Origin: Lolium rigidum
Lineage: Eukaryota > Streptophyta > Magnoliopsida > Poales > Poaceae
NCBI RefSeq assembly: GCF_022539505.1
Contig: NC_061514.1
Span: 223,471,837-223,535,836 of the forward strand
DNA length: 64,000 bases
Direction of reading: 5' to 3'
A program made the translations under genes and the position numbers. Numbering within the stretch: position 1 is the stretch's first letter; each line of letters opens with the position of its first letter. The notes under the pieces were generated by a model. The model saw nothing but the letters and a program-made list of their open reading frames with translations, was not told where the DNA came from and made no database searches. Shown piece after piece: positions 22,406 to 33,443 of this stretch.

Positions 22406-22416
22406 GAAAAATTGCT

Positions 22417-24013
22417 TGATGGCGCGTGAGACACACGTCTGTTGGGAACCCCAAGGGGAAGGTGTGATGCGTACGGCAGCAAGTTTTCCCTCGATAAGAA
22501 ACCAAGGTTATCGAACCAGTAGGAGATGAAGGCCACGTGAAGGTTGTTGGTGAAGGAGTGTAGTGCGGCGCAACACCAGGGATTCCAGCGCCAACGTGGA
22601 ACCTGCACAACACAATCAAAATACTTTGCCCCAACTTAACAGTGAGGTTGTCAATCTCACCGGCTTGCTGTAAACAAAGGATTAAACGTATGGTGTGGAG
22701 AATGATGTTTGTTTGCGAAGAACAACAAAGAACAGAGTTTGCACTAGATTGTATTTCAGATGTAAAAGAATGGACCGGGGTCCACAGTTCACTAGTGGTG
22801 TCTCTCCAATAAGAAATAGCATGTTGGGTGAACAAATTACAGTTGGGCAATTGATAAATAGAGAGGGCATAACAATGTGCATACATATCATGATGACTAC
22901 TATGAGATTTAATTAGGGCATTACGACAAAGTACATAGACCGCAATCCATCATGCATCTATGCCTAAAAAGTCCACCTTCGGGTTAGCATCCGCACCCCT
23001 TCCAGTATTAAGTTGCAAACAACAGACAATTGCATTAAGTATGGTGCGTAATGTAATCAACACAAATATCCTTAGACAAAGCATTGATGTTTTATCCCTA
23101 GTGGCAACAGCACATCCACAACCTTAGAAGTTTCTGTCACTGTCCCAGATTCAATGGCGGCATGAACCCACTATAGAGCATAAATACTCCCTCTTGGAGT
23201 CACAAGTATCAACTTGGCCAGAGCCTCTACTAGCAAAGGAGAGCATGCAAGAACATAAACAACACATATATGATAGATTGATAATCAACTTGACATAGTA
23301 TTCCATATTCATCGGATCCCAACAAACACAACATGTAGCATTACAAATATAAAATCTTGATCATGATAGGAAGCTCACAAGATCAAACATGATAGCACAA
23401 TGAGGAGAAGACAACCATCTAGCTACTGCTATGGACCCATAGTCCAAGGATGAACTACTCACACATCAGTCCGGAGGCGATCATGGTGATGTAGAGTCCT
23501 CCGGGAGAAGATTCCCCTCTCCGGCATGGTGTCGGAGGCGATCTCCTGAATCCCCCGAGATGGGATTGGCGACGGCGGCGTCTCTGGAACTTTTTCAGTA
23601 TCGTGGCTCTCGGTAATAGGGTTTTCGCGACGGAGAGTATAAGTAGGCGGAAGGGAAGAGTCGGGAGGCTCACGAGGGGCCCACACCATAGGGCGGCGCG
23701 GCCCCCCCTTGGTCGCGCGGCCCTGTGGTGTCGGCGCCTCGTGGCCCCACTTCGTATCCTCTCCGGACTTCTGGAAGCTCCGTGGAAAAATAAGACCCTG
23801 GGCGTTCGTTTTGTCCAATTCCGATAATATTTCCTGTGTAGGATTTCTGAAACCAAAAACAGCACAAAACAGGAACTGGCGCTTCGGCATCTCGTTAATA
23901 GGTTAGTGCTGGAAAATGCATATAAATGATGTAAAGTGTGTATAAAACATGTGAGTATTATCATAAAACTAGCATGGAACATAAGAAATTATAGATACGT
24001 TTGAGACGTATCA
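22417..24013 (-). repeat. 5' LTR of element B
   Basis: It is 1597 bp, pairs with 10418-12012 and is followed by the CTAAT duplication at 24014-24018. Confidence 0.92.
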
Positions 24014-24266
24014 CTAATGCTATGAAAAAGTCTAAGCTTGGGGAAGCTAGTTTTTATGAAAATGATCTTTTTAGTTCCCCAGCTTTAGAGGAGGAAATTT
24101 TCTATGATGATACCATGCCTCCAATATATGATGATCACAATGACGATTATGTTATTTTCAGTCCACCTACTATTGAGGAGAAAATTAATTATGATTACAA
24201 TATGCCACCTATATTTGATGATTATGGTGAGAATAATAATGATAGCTATTTTGTTGAATTTGCTCC
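24014..24266 (+). other. Older repeat fragment between elements B and A
   Basis: This is the continuation of the sequence left of 10418 once B is removed. It has an open frame rich in Asp, Glu, Tyr and Pro with a repeated pattern (EEEIFYDDTMPPIYDDH, later EEKINYDYNMPPIFDDY), about 85 codons. The pattern looks like part of an internal retroelement reading frame. I cannot assign it to a family. Element A cuts it at 24267. Confidence 0.45.
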
Positions 24267-25798
24267 TGATACGTCTTCGACGTATCGATAATTTCTTATG
24301 TTCCATGCCACATTATTGATGATATCTACATGTTTTATACACATTATATGTCGTATTTATGCATTTTCCGGCACTAACCTATTAACGAGATGCCGAAGAG
24401 CCGGTTCTGTTGTTTTCGCTGTTTTTGGTTTCAGAAATCCTACAAAGGAAATATTCTCGGAATTGGACGAAATCAACGCCCGGGGTCCTATTTTTGCACG
24501 AAGCTTCCGGAAGACCGAGGGGTGGCCGCGCGGCCCGGCGTGTGGGGCCCTCGTGTGGCCCCCGCGTTGCCCTTCCGCCTACTTAAAGCCTTCGTCGCGA
24601 AACCCCCGATACCGAGAGCCACGATACGGAAAACCTTGCGAGACGCCGCCGCCGCCAATCCCATCTCGGGGGATTCCGGAGATCACCTCCGGCACCCTGC
24701 CGGAGAGGGGATTCATCTCCCGGAGGACTCTTCACCGCCATGGTCGCCTCCGGAGTGATGAGTGAGTAGTTCACCCCTGGACTATGGGTCCATAGCGGTA
24801 GCTAGATGGTTGTCTTCTCCTCATGTGCTTCATTGTCGGATCTTGTGAGCTGCCTAACATGATCAAGATCATCTATCTGTAATTCTATATGTTGTGTTTG
24901 TCGGGATCCGATGGATAGAGAATACTATGTTATGTTGATTATCAGTCTATTACCTATGTGTTGTTTATGATCTTGCATGCTCTCCGTTATTAGTAGAGGT
25001 TCTGGCCAAGTTTTTACTCTTAACTCCAAGAGGGAGTATTTATGCTCGATAGTGGGTTCATGCGTCCATTAAATCTGGGACAGTGACAGAAAGTTCTAAG
25101 GTTGTGGATGTGCTGTTGCCACTAGGGATAAAACATTGATGCTATGTCCGAGGATGTAGTTATTGATTACATTACGCACCATACTTAATGCAATTGTATG
25201 TTGTTTTGCAACTTAATACTGGAAGGGGTTCGGATGATAACCTGAAGGTGGACTTTTTAGGCATAGATGCATGCTGGATAGCGGTCTATGTACTTTGTCG
25301 TAATGCCCAATTAAATCTAACAATATTCATCATATCATGTATGTGCATTGTCATTCCCTCTCTATTTGTCAATTGCCCGACTGTAATTTGTTCACCCAAC
25401 ATGCTATCTTATGGGAGAGACACCTCTAGTGAACTGTGGACCCCGGTCCATTCTTTTACATCGAATACAATCTACGCAATACTTGTTCTACTGTTTTCTC
25501 GCAAACAATCATCATCCACACTATACATCTAATCCTTTGTTACAGCAAGCCGGTGAGATTGACAACCTCATCTGTTTCGTTGGGGCAAAGTACTTTGGTT
25601 GTATTGTGCAGGTTCCACGTTGGCGCCGGAATCCCTGGTGTTGCGCCGCACTACATCCCGCCGCCATCAACCTTCAACGTGCTTCTTGGCTCCTCCTAGT
25701 TCGATAAACCTTGGTTTCTTTCTGAGGGAAAACTTGCCGCCGTACGCATCACACCTTCCTCTTGGGTTCCCAACGGACGCGTCGTTGTACGCGTATCA
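24267..25798 (+). repeat. 5' LTR of element A
   Basis: It starts TGATACGTCTTCGACGTATC and ends TTGTACGCGTATCA, is 1532 bp, and belongs to the same LTR family as E, F and G but in plus orientation. The 5 bp before it are GCTCC. The partner 3' LTR is not in the window. Confidence 0.88.
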
Positions 25799-25810
25799 AG
25801 ACTCGTTTTC

Positions 25811-25827
25811 CGGCGCCGTTGCCGGGA
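25811..25827 (+). promoter_or_regulatory. Primer-binding site of element A (tRNA-Asp, one base short)
   Basis: CGGCGCCGTTGCCGGGA matches the tRNA-Asp site of the other copies except for one missing G. It is 12 nt inside the LTR. Confidence 0.7.
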
Positions 25828-26050
25828 GATCAAGACACGCTGCAAGGGGAGTCTCCACAATCCAATCTCTTTACTTTGTTTTTGTCTTGCTTTATTTTAT
25901 TTACTACTTTGTTTGCTGCATTATATCAAAACACAAAAAAATTAGTTGCTAGCTTTACTTTATTTACTATCTTGCACTCTATATCAAAAACACAAAAAAA
26001 TTAGTTACTTGCATTTACTTATCTAGTTTGCTTTATTTACTACTGCTAAA

Positions 26051-27915
26051 ATGGCCACTCCTGAAAATACTAAGTTGTGTGACTTCACAACCACAAATAA
26101 TAATGATTTCTTATGCACACCTATTGCTCCACCTGCTACTACAGCAGAATTCTTTGAAATTAAACACTGCTTTCTTGAATCTTGTTATGAGAGAGCAATT
26201 TTACAGGTGTTAGTTCTGATGATGCTGCTGCCCATCTCAATAACTTTGTTGAATTGTGTGAAATGCAAAAGTATAAAGATGTAGATGGTGACATTATAAA
26301 ATTAAAATTGTTTCCTTTCTCATTAAGAGCAAGAGCTAAAGATTGGTTGCTATCTCTGCCTAAGAATAGTATTGATTCATGGAATAAATGCAAGGATGCT
26401 TTTATTGGTAGATATTATCCCCCTGCTAAAATTATATCTTTGAGAAGTAGCATAATGAATTTCAAGCAATTAGATAATGAACATGTTGCTCAAGCTTGGG
26501 AAAGAATGAAATCTTTGGTTAAAAATTGCCCAACCCATGGACTGACTACTTGGATGATCATCCAAACCTTTTATGCAGGTCTGAACTTTTCTTCGCGGAA
26601 CCTATTGGATTCAGCTGCTGGAGGTACCTTTATGTCCATCACTCTTGGTGAAGCAACAAAGCTCCTTGATAATATGATGATTAATTACTCTGAATGGCAC
26701 ACGGAAAGAGCTCCACAAGGTAAGAAGGTAAATTACGTCGAAGAAACCTCTTCCTTGAGTGATAAGATTGATGCTATTATGTCTATGCTTGTGAATGATA
26801 GGACTAATGTTGATCCTAATAATGTTCCGTTAGCTTCATTGGTTGCTCAAAATTCTAGGCCATATCCTGCTAATGGTAACTCTTATGGTAGATATGTTTC
26901 ACCTAATGAGGAAAAGATGTTAGAAATTGAAAGATCCACCAAGAGCTTTATGCAATCACAATATGAGCAAAACAAATTGTTTACTAAAACTATGAATGAA
27001 CAATCTACCTTGTTGAAGAATATAGGAAATCAACTTGAAAATCTGAATATGGAGATTTACGGGTTGCAAACTAAACTTGCAAATGCTTGAAAACCGAATC
27101 TCATACATGTCTACGTCACAATCTTCTTTAATCAATAAAATGGCTGCTAAACCTGAGGATATTGAAAATAAAATTGTTACTACAGCAAATGCCATCCAAG
27201 TTAGAATTAATGAGAATATAAGATTGATGGCCGAATTGCATGCTAGGTGGGAAAGAGAAGAAAATGAAAAACTAGCTAAAGAGAATAATGTAGCTAAAGT
27301 TTGGACTATTACCACCACTAGCAATGCTAATGCTCCACATGTTGCTGCACCTCCTACTATCAATGGTAAAATAATTGGTGTTGGCAATGTTACTACTCCT
27401 AGTGCAAAGCCTGCAAAACTGCCTGAAACTGCTAAAACTGCTGAAACTGCCTGTGATAAAGCTGCTGAAATTTTTTCCAACATTGGGGATGATGATCCCA
27501 TTGCTTTAGATTGTAATGGTTTGGATTTTGATGATTGCCACATCTCTGAAGTTATAAAGTTCTTACAAAAACTTGCTAAGAGTCCCAATGCTAGTGCTAT
27601 AAATTTGGCTTTCACAAAACATATTACAAATGCTCTCATAAAAGCTAGAAAAGAGAAACTAAAACTTGAAACTTCTATTCCTAGAAAGCTAGAGGATGGT
27701 TGGGAGCCCATCATTAAGATGAAGGTCAATGACTTTGATTGTAATGCTTTATGTGATCTTGGTGCAAGTATTTCCGTTATGCCTAAGAAAATCTATAATA
27801 TGCTTGACTTGCCACCATTGAGAAATTGTTATTTGGATGTTAATCTTGTTGATAATGCTATAAAGAAACCTTTGGGGAGAGTTGATAATGTTCGCATTAC
27901 CGTTAACAATAACCT
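26051..27915 (+). pseudogene. Athila-like gag-protease of element A, frameshifted and cut
   Basis: The ATG is at 26051. Gag motifs include KLFPFSLRARAKDWLLSLP, AFIGRYYPPAK, EHVAQAWERMKSLVKNCP, IIQTFYAGL and LDSAAGGTF, the pattern of Athila-type gag. Further on come a glutamate/lysine-rich coiled region and an aspartic protease with EPIIKMKVNDFDCNALCD, active-site DLGASISVMPKKIY and RVDNVRITVNNN. Two frameshifts are visible, near 26190-26200 and near 27088 (a TGA, then the same protein continues one frame over). At 27916 the coding sequence is interrupted mid-protease by element 1. Reverse transcriptase and integrase are not in the window. Confidence 0.82.
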
Positions 27916-28436
27916 TGTCGTGGATATGACCACGGCAGATGCTACCGGGGGCAGCACTTCGTTGATGCGGGGGCAAGGAAACATGGCCATACGCGGATCG
28001 AGGTGCACAGGACGCAAGGGTTTACCCAGGTTCAGCCCCTCCGGAGAGTAAAAGGCCTACGTCCTGCTAGATCTTTACTGCTCAGTGGAGAATTACAATG
28101 GGGGGGGCTCAGCCGGCGGCTACGCCAGGAGCTTACAAGGGGAGATTGAATCTCAGATGACGTGTCCTTTAGGGTTTTAGCTCGGGGGTTTATATGGACA
28201 CCCCCAATCTAGGGTTACATGGAGATAACTATGAACCACACATTTACTACTAATCCGGGATTCGCTACCTCTCCTGCACGCAATCCCTCCATCCAGTCGC
28301 ACGGGCCTCCTCCTTCGATCGGGGGCCCAGTCGCTCCATGGCCCAGTCGCTTAGGCCGACTGGCAGCCCAGCTAGGTCTTCCTTCTTCATAGCGAGCAGG
28401 GCTGGCGACCCACCCCCTACGGGTGTATCCCCATCA
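27916..28436 (-). repeat. 3' LTR of element 1
   Basis: The plus strand runs from TGTCGTGGATATGACCACGG to GTGTATCCCCATCA (521 bp). Read in element orientation it starts TGATGGGG and ends CCACGACA. The left edge is fixed because the protease frame of element A is lost exactly there, and the right edge by the adjoining polypurine tract. The 5 bp before the left edge are AACCT. Confidence 0.78.
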
Positions 28437-28450
28437 GTAGTCCCCGAGCG
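28437..28450 (-). promoter_or_regulatory. Polypurine tract of element 1
   Basis: On the element strand CGCTCGGGGACTAC directly precedes the LTR start TGATGGGG. A CTCGGGG(G/A)CTAC context next to the 3' LTR is typical of grass Tat-like elements and would prime plus-strand synthesis. Confidence 0.65.
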
Positions 28451-28610
28451 CGATGGCGGTGAAGCGGGGTTTTGAGGCGGTCTTCAAAGAAGGGCGGTGA
28501 TGAACCGGGATGAATCTCCATCGGGCTCCCAAAGACGAGGTCGCAGCGTAGTCCCGACCTCCAGTCGCCAGTACCTGTCGAGTCAGGAGATATGCATTAA
28601 TCGGATTTAG

Positions 28611-28690
28611 CCGGTCGGCATGGGCCACTCGGCGCCGGCCAGTCGGTGTGTGACAGTCGGCGATAGCCAGTCGTCGTTTACCAGTCGGCG
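28611..28690. repeat. Cluster of CCAGTCGGC motifs upstream of the antisense gene
   Basis: Within 80 bp the core AGTCG or GTCGGC recurs six times (GCCGGTCGGCATG, GGCCAGTCGGTGT, GACAGTCGGCGAT, GCCAGTCGTCG, ACCAGTCGGCGTG, plus CACTCGGCG). It lies about 225-300 bp before the TATA box at 28916 and could be a binding-site array. The same AGTCG core is common elsewhere in element 1. Confidence 0.45.
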
Positions 28691-28915
28691 TGTATTCACC
28701 GTAAAGACACGTGGAAGAGCCAACGGCTGGATTTCACGTTGACCGAGGCGCGAGCCGTTTGCGCGAAGTTGACCGTTGGGCCTGACGTGACCGCTAACGG
28801 CTAGTTTTAACGGCTATTCAGCCGGAGCCCGTGGTAATCCCAACCGTTGATTACGGGGCGGCGATTTCGGATCGAACCAACGGCGGATCCTTTCCTTAAC
28901 TCGGGCGAGTGCAAC

Positions 28916-28925
28916 GATATAAAGG
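28916..28925 (+). promoter_or_regulatory. TATA box of the antisense gene in element 1
   Basis: GATATAAAGG is a strong TATA box 80 bp before the ATG at 29005. It points in the direction opposite to the element's own transcript. The in-frame GTG at 28909 lies upstream of this box, so I take 29005 as the start. Confidence 0.65.
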
Positions 28926-29004
28926 GTCGCTCCCAGGGTTAGGGCTTATCATTCCGCCGCATTCCTCCCTCATCTTTTCCTCATTCCAACCTTCCAATAC
29001 TCCA

Positions 29005-32000
29005 ATGGCGGCGAAAGGATGGGGCAAGTCCAAGGTCACCAAGGAAGCCTTGATCCCGTACGTGGCGGCGGGGATCATCCCCGAATTCAAGCGGGAACGG
29101 TGGAGAGTGCCGGCGGCGAACGAAGTAGAGTCGCTCCCGCGCCCCGGCGAGTTCGTGCTCTTCTTGAGTTTCCTTGACCGAGGTCTTGCTCTCCCCTCCT
29201 CCGATTTCTTCCGACAACTCCTTTCCTTCTACAACATCAAGGTCTCCGACCTCGGCCCGCATAGCGTTCAGCAAATCACGCTATTCGTGGCACTGTGTGA
29301 GTGTTACCTGGGCTGCCCGCCATACTTCCCTTTGTGGGTGTCTATCTTCCATGGACGGGCGAGCCGGATTAGCAAGAGCGATCAGTCGCTGATTCCCAAC
29401 GGCGGGATCACGTTCCAGGTGAAGTCCGGGGAAAATTTCATCGACATGGCGCTGCCCAAGAAGGCGCAGTCGCAGTGGCGCAAGTTCTGGTTCTACGCCT
29501 TGGAGTACACTCCTCCAGGCGGAGTCCCCATCCCCCAGTATACATCGGAGCCAAGCGTGCCCCGGCGCCTCAATGTGAGGTCGCTGCCGAAGGACCAGGA
29601 GGAGGTGGTGAGGGAGATGCGCCTGGCAATCCAGGCGTTGAAGGACAGCGGCTTGACGGCCGCCAACATGTACAACTGTTGGCTCGGCCGCCGCTTGGTC
29701 CCCCTTCGCTGCCGCGCCCACCCCATGTGGGAATACAAGGGGCAGAACGACTGCACCCGGTCGTCAACGACCGAGTGGGACGAGGCCGAGTACCGGAAGG
29801 CACTCGCCAAGGTCACCACCGCCGTCTTCACCTCCTTTGATGACGGGCTGCAGCCCTTCTCCGAAGACAAGCCGGCGCCAAAGGTAACATTTTACCTCTC
29901 TTTACTCGTTCTTAAGGAAATCACATGATTGTTGACCCGGTCGGTTGTTTGGAATGCAGCGGTGGCAGACGGTCGCCAACCACCTTCCCCCACTCGCAGG
30001 GAAGGAGCCTTCGGAGATGACCGAAGGCGAGGACGACGAGGTTGAAGACGAGGGGGACCGCACCGAGTCGGACTCCGAGGTGCGGGACTTCGTCAGGCTC
30101 CCTCGAGGCACAAAGCGGGGGGCGGCCTCCCCGTCGCAGAGCGCGCCGGGCGAGAGCGCCCAGGAGGACGACGAAGGAGAGGAATCGACTTCCCCTCCAG
30201 AGAAGAAGGAGCCCGCGAAGAAGGAGGGCGAACCGCGCCCCAAGCGACCGCGCCAAACCATCCTCAAAGGTGCCACCGAGCTTCGTCGCCCCCTCAAGGA
30301 TGCTTTGGAAGCCGGGGCTCGAGTCGGCCCGGGCGTCAAGGCCATCCCCACCGTGAAGTAGGCGGCTTGTCCCTGCCCGTGTCTTGATTTATTACTGCAG
30401 TATCGGAGTCTCATATTCTTCCCTGCAGATCTAAGAAGAAGGTCCTGACAAGGCCCGCCCCGGTGGCGGGGGCTGCGGCCACGAGGGCGGCAGAGGCAAA
30501 GAAGGCCGCCGAGCTGAAGAAGGCCGCCGAGGCGAAGAAGGCGTCCGCCGATCCCGCGGACTTGACTTCCACGCGGGAGGAGATCGTCGCCGAGAGCCCG
30601 ACGGCGGATGCGACTGCGAGCCCCGCCAAGCCAGTCGACGGGGGCTATCCCCTGGCGAGTGCGAGTCACGCGGAAAGGGCGACGGCGACTGCCGCTCCTG
30701 ACGCGGTTCAGGATCCGATCGTCGTTCCGCCTTCGACCGAGGGGGAGCCAAGCGCAGCCGCGGGGAGCGATTCCCCAGCGCCGATAAAGGAGCGGCGGGC
30801 CAAGGCCGCCAGGGATCTGGCTCGTCCCAGCGATCCTGCTGCTCCGACTGGAGGGGCGCCATCGACTGAGGCGGAAATGCAAGGAGGTGGGGCGCACGAG
30901 TCTCGCAGGCCTCCGCTACCAACCCTGTCCTTCACTGAGCTGCCCACGGCTCTCAGTGAAGTTCATGTGGTAAGTTTTGTATGTTCGGCGTGGTTCCCTC
31001 CCAGTCCCCGAGGGTCGACTCGGGCTGAAGGGGCGAGTCGAGTCTCTTCATGTTGGAACCGGGCGATCGTTGTGCTGAAGTTTCCTTTGTGTTGTGCGAG
31101 GCGGAGGTGAAGCGGCCGACGGCCCTCGTGGAAGAGGCGGCGGCAAAAAACCGTCGCCTAATCGCCCTTGGCGATAAGTGTCCGTTCACACAGTTCTTGG
31201 CCGGTGTGTTTTTCTCGCTCTTGCCCTCATGATCTTCCACTTCTTGTAGCGAGAGGCGCGAGAAAAGGCGCTTGCCGAGGCTCGAGAGGGGTATGTGAAG
31301 GAGTCCTTCTTCAGGGAGGCCGACTTCCGAGCCCAGCAAGCCGAGGAGGCGAAGAAGAAGGCAAAGGCGGAGGTCGCCGATCTGACCAAGGTCCTGGAGG
31401 ACAAGGGCAAAGAGCTCGAAGATGTAATCGCTGATTACAAGGTCAGACTTGATGCCGCGGTGGAGGCGAGGGACGCCGCCAGGGGTGCAGCCGCTTCTCT
31501 GCGTGAGGAGCTGGCGGCTCTGAAGCTGCAGCACTCAAAGGAGCTTGCGGCCGAAAAGGAGGCGTCCGAAAGTACACTTTTGGCCGTTCAAGCTGAGAAG
31601 ACGAGCTTCGAGGCCTTCGTCCGTGAGATGTCGCGGCAATTGCTCGGTGAGTATTTACTTTCTTTTAATTTTTTCGGCCGGCAACTTGTACGGCGAGCCC
31701 GTTACGGGGGTTTGGCCCTTAGCGTGAGTCGCGTCCGCGTCGAGTCCGCCTCGGCGTGCGAGTCCGCTCGGGGCCGGTCCTCGAGCGTGGCGGGAGTCCG
31801 CTTCGGGAGCCCGGTCCGAGCGTGGCGGAGTCGCTCGAGGCCGGTCCCGGCGTGGCGAGTCCGCTTCGGGGCGGTCCCAGCGTGGCGAGTCCGCTTCGGG
31901 GCCCGTCCGAGCGTGGCGAGTCCGCTTGGGGACCGGTCCCGACGTGGCGAGTCCCTTCTAAGCGGTTCTACTTAAGGAATTTTTTCCTGATTGTGTTTCC

Positions 32001-32590
32001 AGGGCAATGCGACTTCGTTGAGTCGGCGACTCCTCGGGAGTGTCTCCAGGAGGCGACGACGCGCATCATTTCCTGTGCAGGGGAGATCCTGGCGGCGCTT
32101 CAGTACTTGAGCCCGCGGGAGGTAATTCCTCGGGACGCGCCGTCGGTCTTCAAGGCCGTCTCCGATATTCCGGCGGTGCTTGATTGGCTCCGCCGCTCCT
32201 CCTGTCGAGTGGGTGTCACCATGGCGCTTAGCATGGTGCTTGCCCACTATTCTGAGGGCTTCGACGTGGAGGAGGTGACGGCCGGCTTCCCTCCGAGGCT
32301 CGGAGAGTTCGACGTCGCCGAGGTGTTGCGTCCGATGGAGGCGGTTCGCCCTTACGCCGACCGGGTGTTGGCGGCTCGCGGACTTGGAGACGCACATCAC
32401 CAGCCAGTCGGCCCCCGAAGACGCGGAGAAGGTGCCAGGCCCGCAGGATTTCCCCGCCGAGCGACTTTTCCATGCTGCGGCTGCCAAGGCCCTGTCGACG
32501 TACCCCGTCGTCCGGTACACCCCGAAGTTCCGTCACGGGGACGATGGAGCCGAGCCAGTGGTGGAGGGAAAGTCGAGCTCGCCCGAGTAG
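29005..32590 (+). pseudogene. Antisense six-exon gene in element 1 ('putative gypsy type transposon' domain)
   Basis: Exons by splice signals and frame: 29005-29883, 29960-30357, 30429-30969, a short exon near 31109-31179 that is less certain, 31250-31646, and 32003-32590. Exon 1 (293 codons) carries the domain known in grasses as putative gypsy-type transposon (PRPGEFVLFLSFLDRGLALP, then FYNIKVSDLGPHSVQQITLF and FPLWVSIFHG). Exons 2-3 are acidic, then lysine/alanine-rich (EAKKAAELKKAAEAKKA). The fifth exon is a long coiled coil (AEEAKKKAKAEVADLTKVLE). The last exon is compact (ECLQEATTRIISCAGEILAA) and ends KSSSPE. A one-base frameshift near 32380 breaks the last exon, so this copy is probably dead, though the first three exons are open. 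It converges with the integrase frame. The function is unknown. Confidence 0.72.
31752..31957. repeat. GC-rich minisatellite in the last intron of the antisense gene
   Basis: Six to seven imperfect units of about 30-35 bp, each with GCGTGGCGAGTCCGCTTCGG followed by a GGCCGGTCC-type linker, lie head to tail inside the intron between the coiled-coil exon and the last exon. Confidence 0.75.
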
Positions 32591-33443
32591 GTTGGATTGC
32601 TTTGTAGTGAGCGGATGTGTTGTCTCCCGAGCGATTGACTCGAGGGTGTGTTATTTGTACATGAGATGCTTTTGGTTGAGAAATGTTGGTGACTTTTGCT
32701 GCTCTTTTATCTTTGCTTTTGTTGGAGCGATTGGATTGATACTTCTCTTTCATGGCCCGAGGGGCCAGTCGCTGTGCGACCCCGATGAAGGCTATCGGCA
32801 TGACTGTTTTCCTCGTTCGAGCTGGGCGTCCCCGGTCGCGGTACGTAGTCGTTTTGCGCGGATAGCAGCCTCATGGGTGGGTGAGTGTATTTTTTTGCGC
32901 TGTATGTGTAGCGTGCCTCTCGTCGTGGCTCGGGGAGCCAGTCGCTAGGCGACTCCAAAGGGGTTCTTGGTCGGGCGTTTTTCCTTGGCGAGCCGCGGGT
33001 CCGTTTTGCGGGGTCCCTAGTCGAAGTACTTAGCCTTTCAAGTCACCTGCCTAAGGTAGAGGAGGGCGTGGAGTTGTGCTTTATAGCGTAGCACTGTGCG
33101 ATTGCTGGGCCCGGGGGGCTGGTCGAGCAGGCGACCCTGCTGCCGGATCCAGTCGCCGTGTTCGCTTAACGGCGTAAGAAACGCGGGGCGGACCGGTCCT
33201 GGTATTGCGACCGATGGCCCATTGTGTTCTTGTTAGCCGAGCTACTTGGTCGATCATGGATTGCTCGGTCAGCAGCAACAATCGAAGGTCTCGCGGTCCC
33301 GAGTCGCGCACTTTGGGTGATTCGACTCGCGGGGATGGGAGATGAGTTAAGGTCGGCGAGCACTGCAGAATGGTTGGCGAATGCGATTTTGGAGAGACAA
33401 GTGCTTTTCATTGATATTTATTGGAGTCGCTTACACATTTATG
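32591..33443. other. Non-coding interval between the antisense gene and the integrase stop
   Basis: Both flanking reading frames end here tail to tail. No domain is seen. The sequence is rich in GAGTCG, CGACTC and AGTCGC motifs in both orientations. Confidence 0.55.

Larger units (their letters stand above)
10418..24013 (-). mobile_element. Complete non-autonomous LTR retrotransposon B (with E nested inside)
   Basis: Two near-identical LTRs (10418-12012 and 22417-24013) in minus orientation bound the element. The 5-bp target duplication CTAAT is present at 10413-10417 and 24014-24018, so both edges are certain. In element orientation the order is LTR, tRNA-Asp primer site, a broken reading frame of unknown function, two hairpins, about 2.5 kb of non-coding 3' sequence, and LTR. 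Removing nested element E leaves about 6.7 kb. No reverse transcriptase, RNase H or integrase is present, so mobilisation in trans is inferred. Confidence 0.9.
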
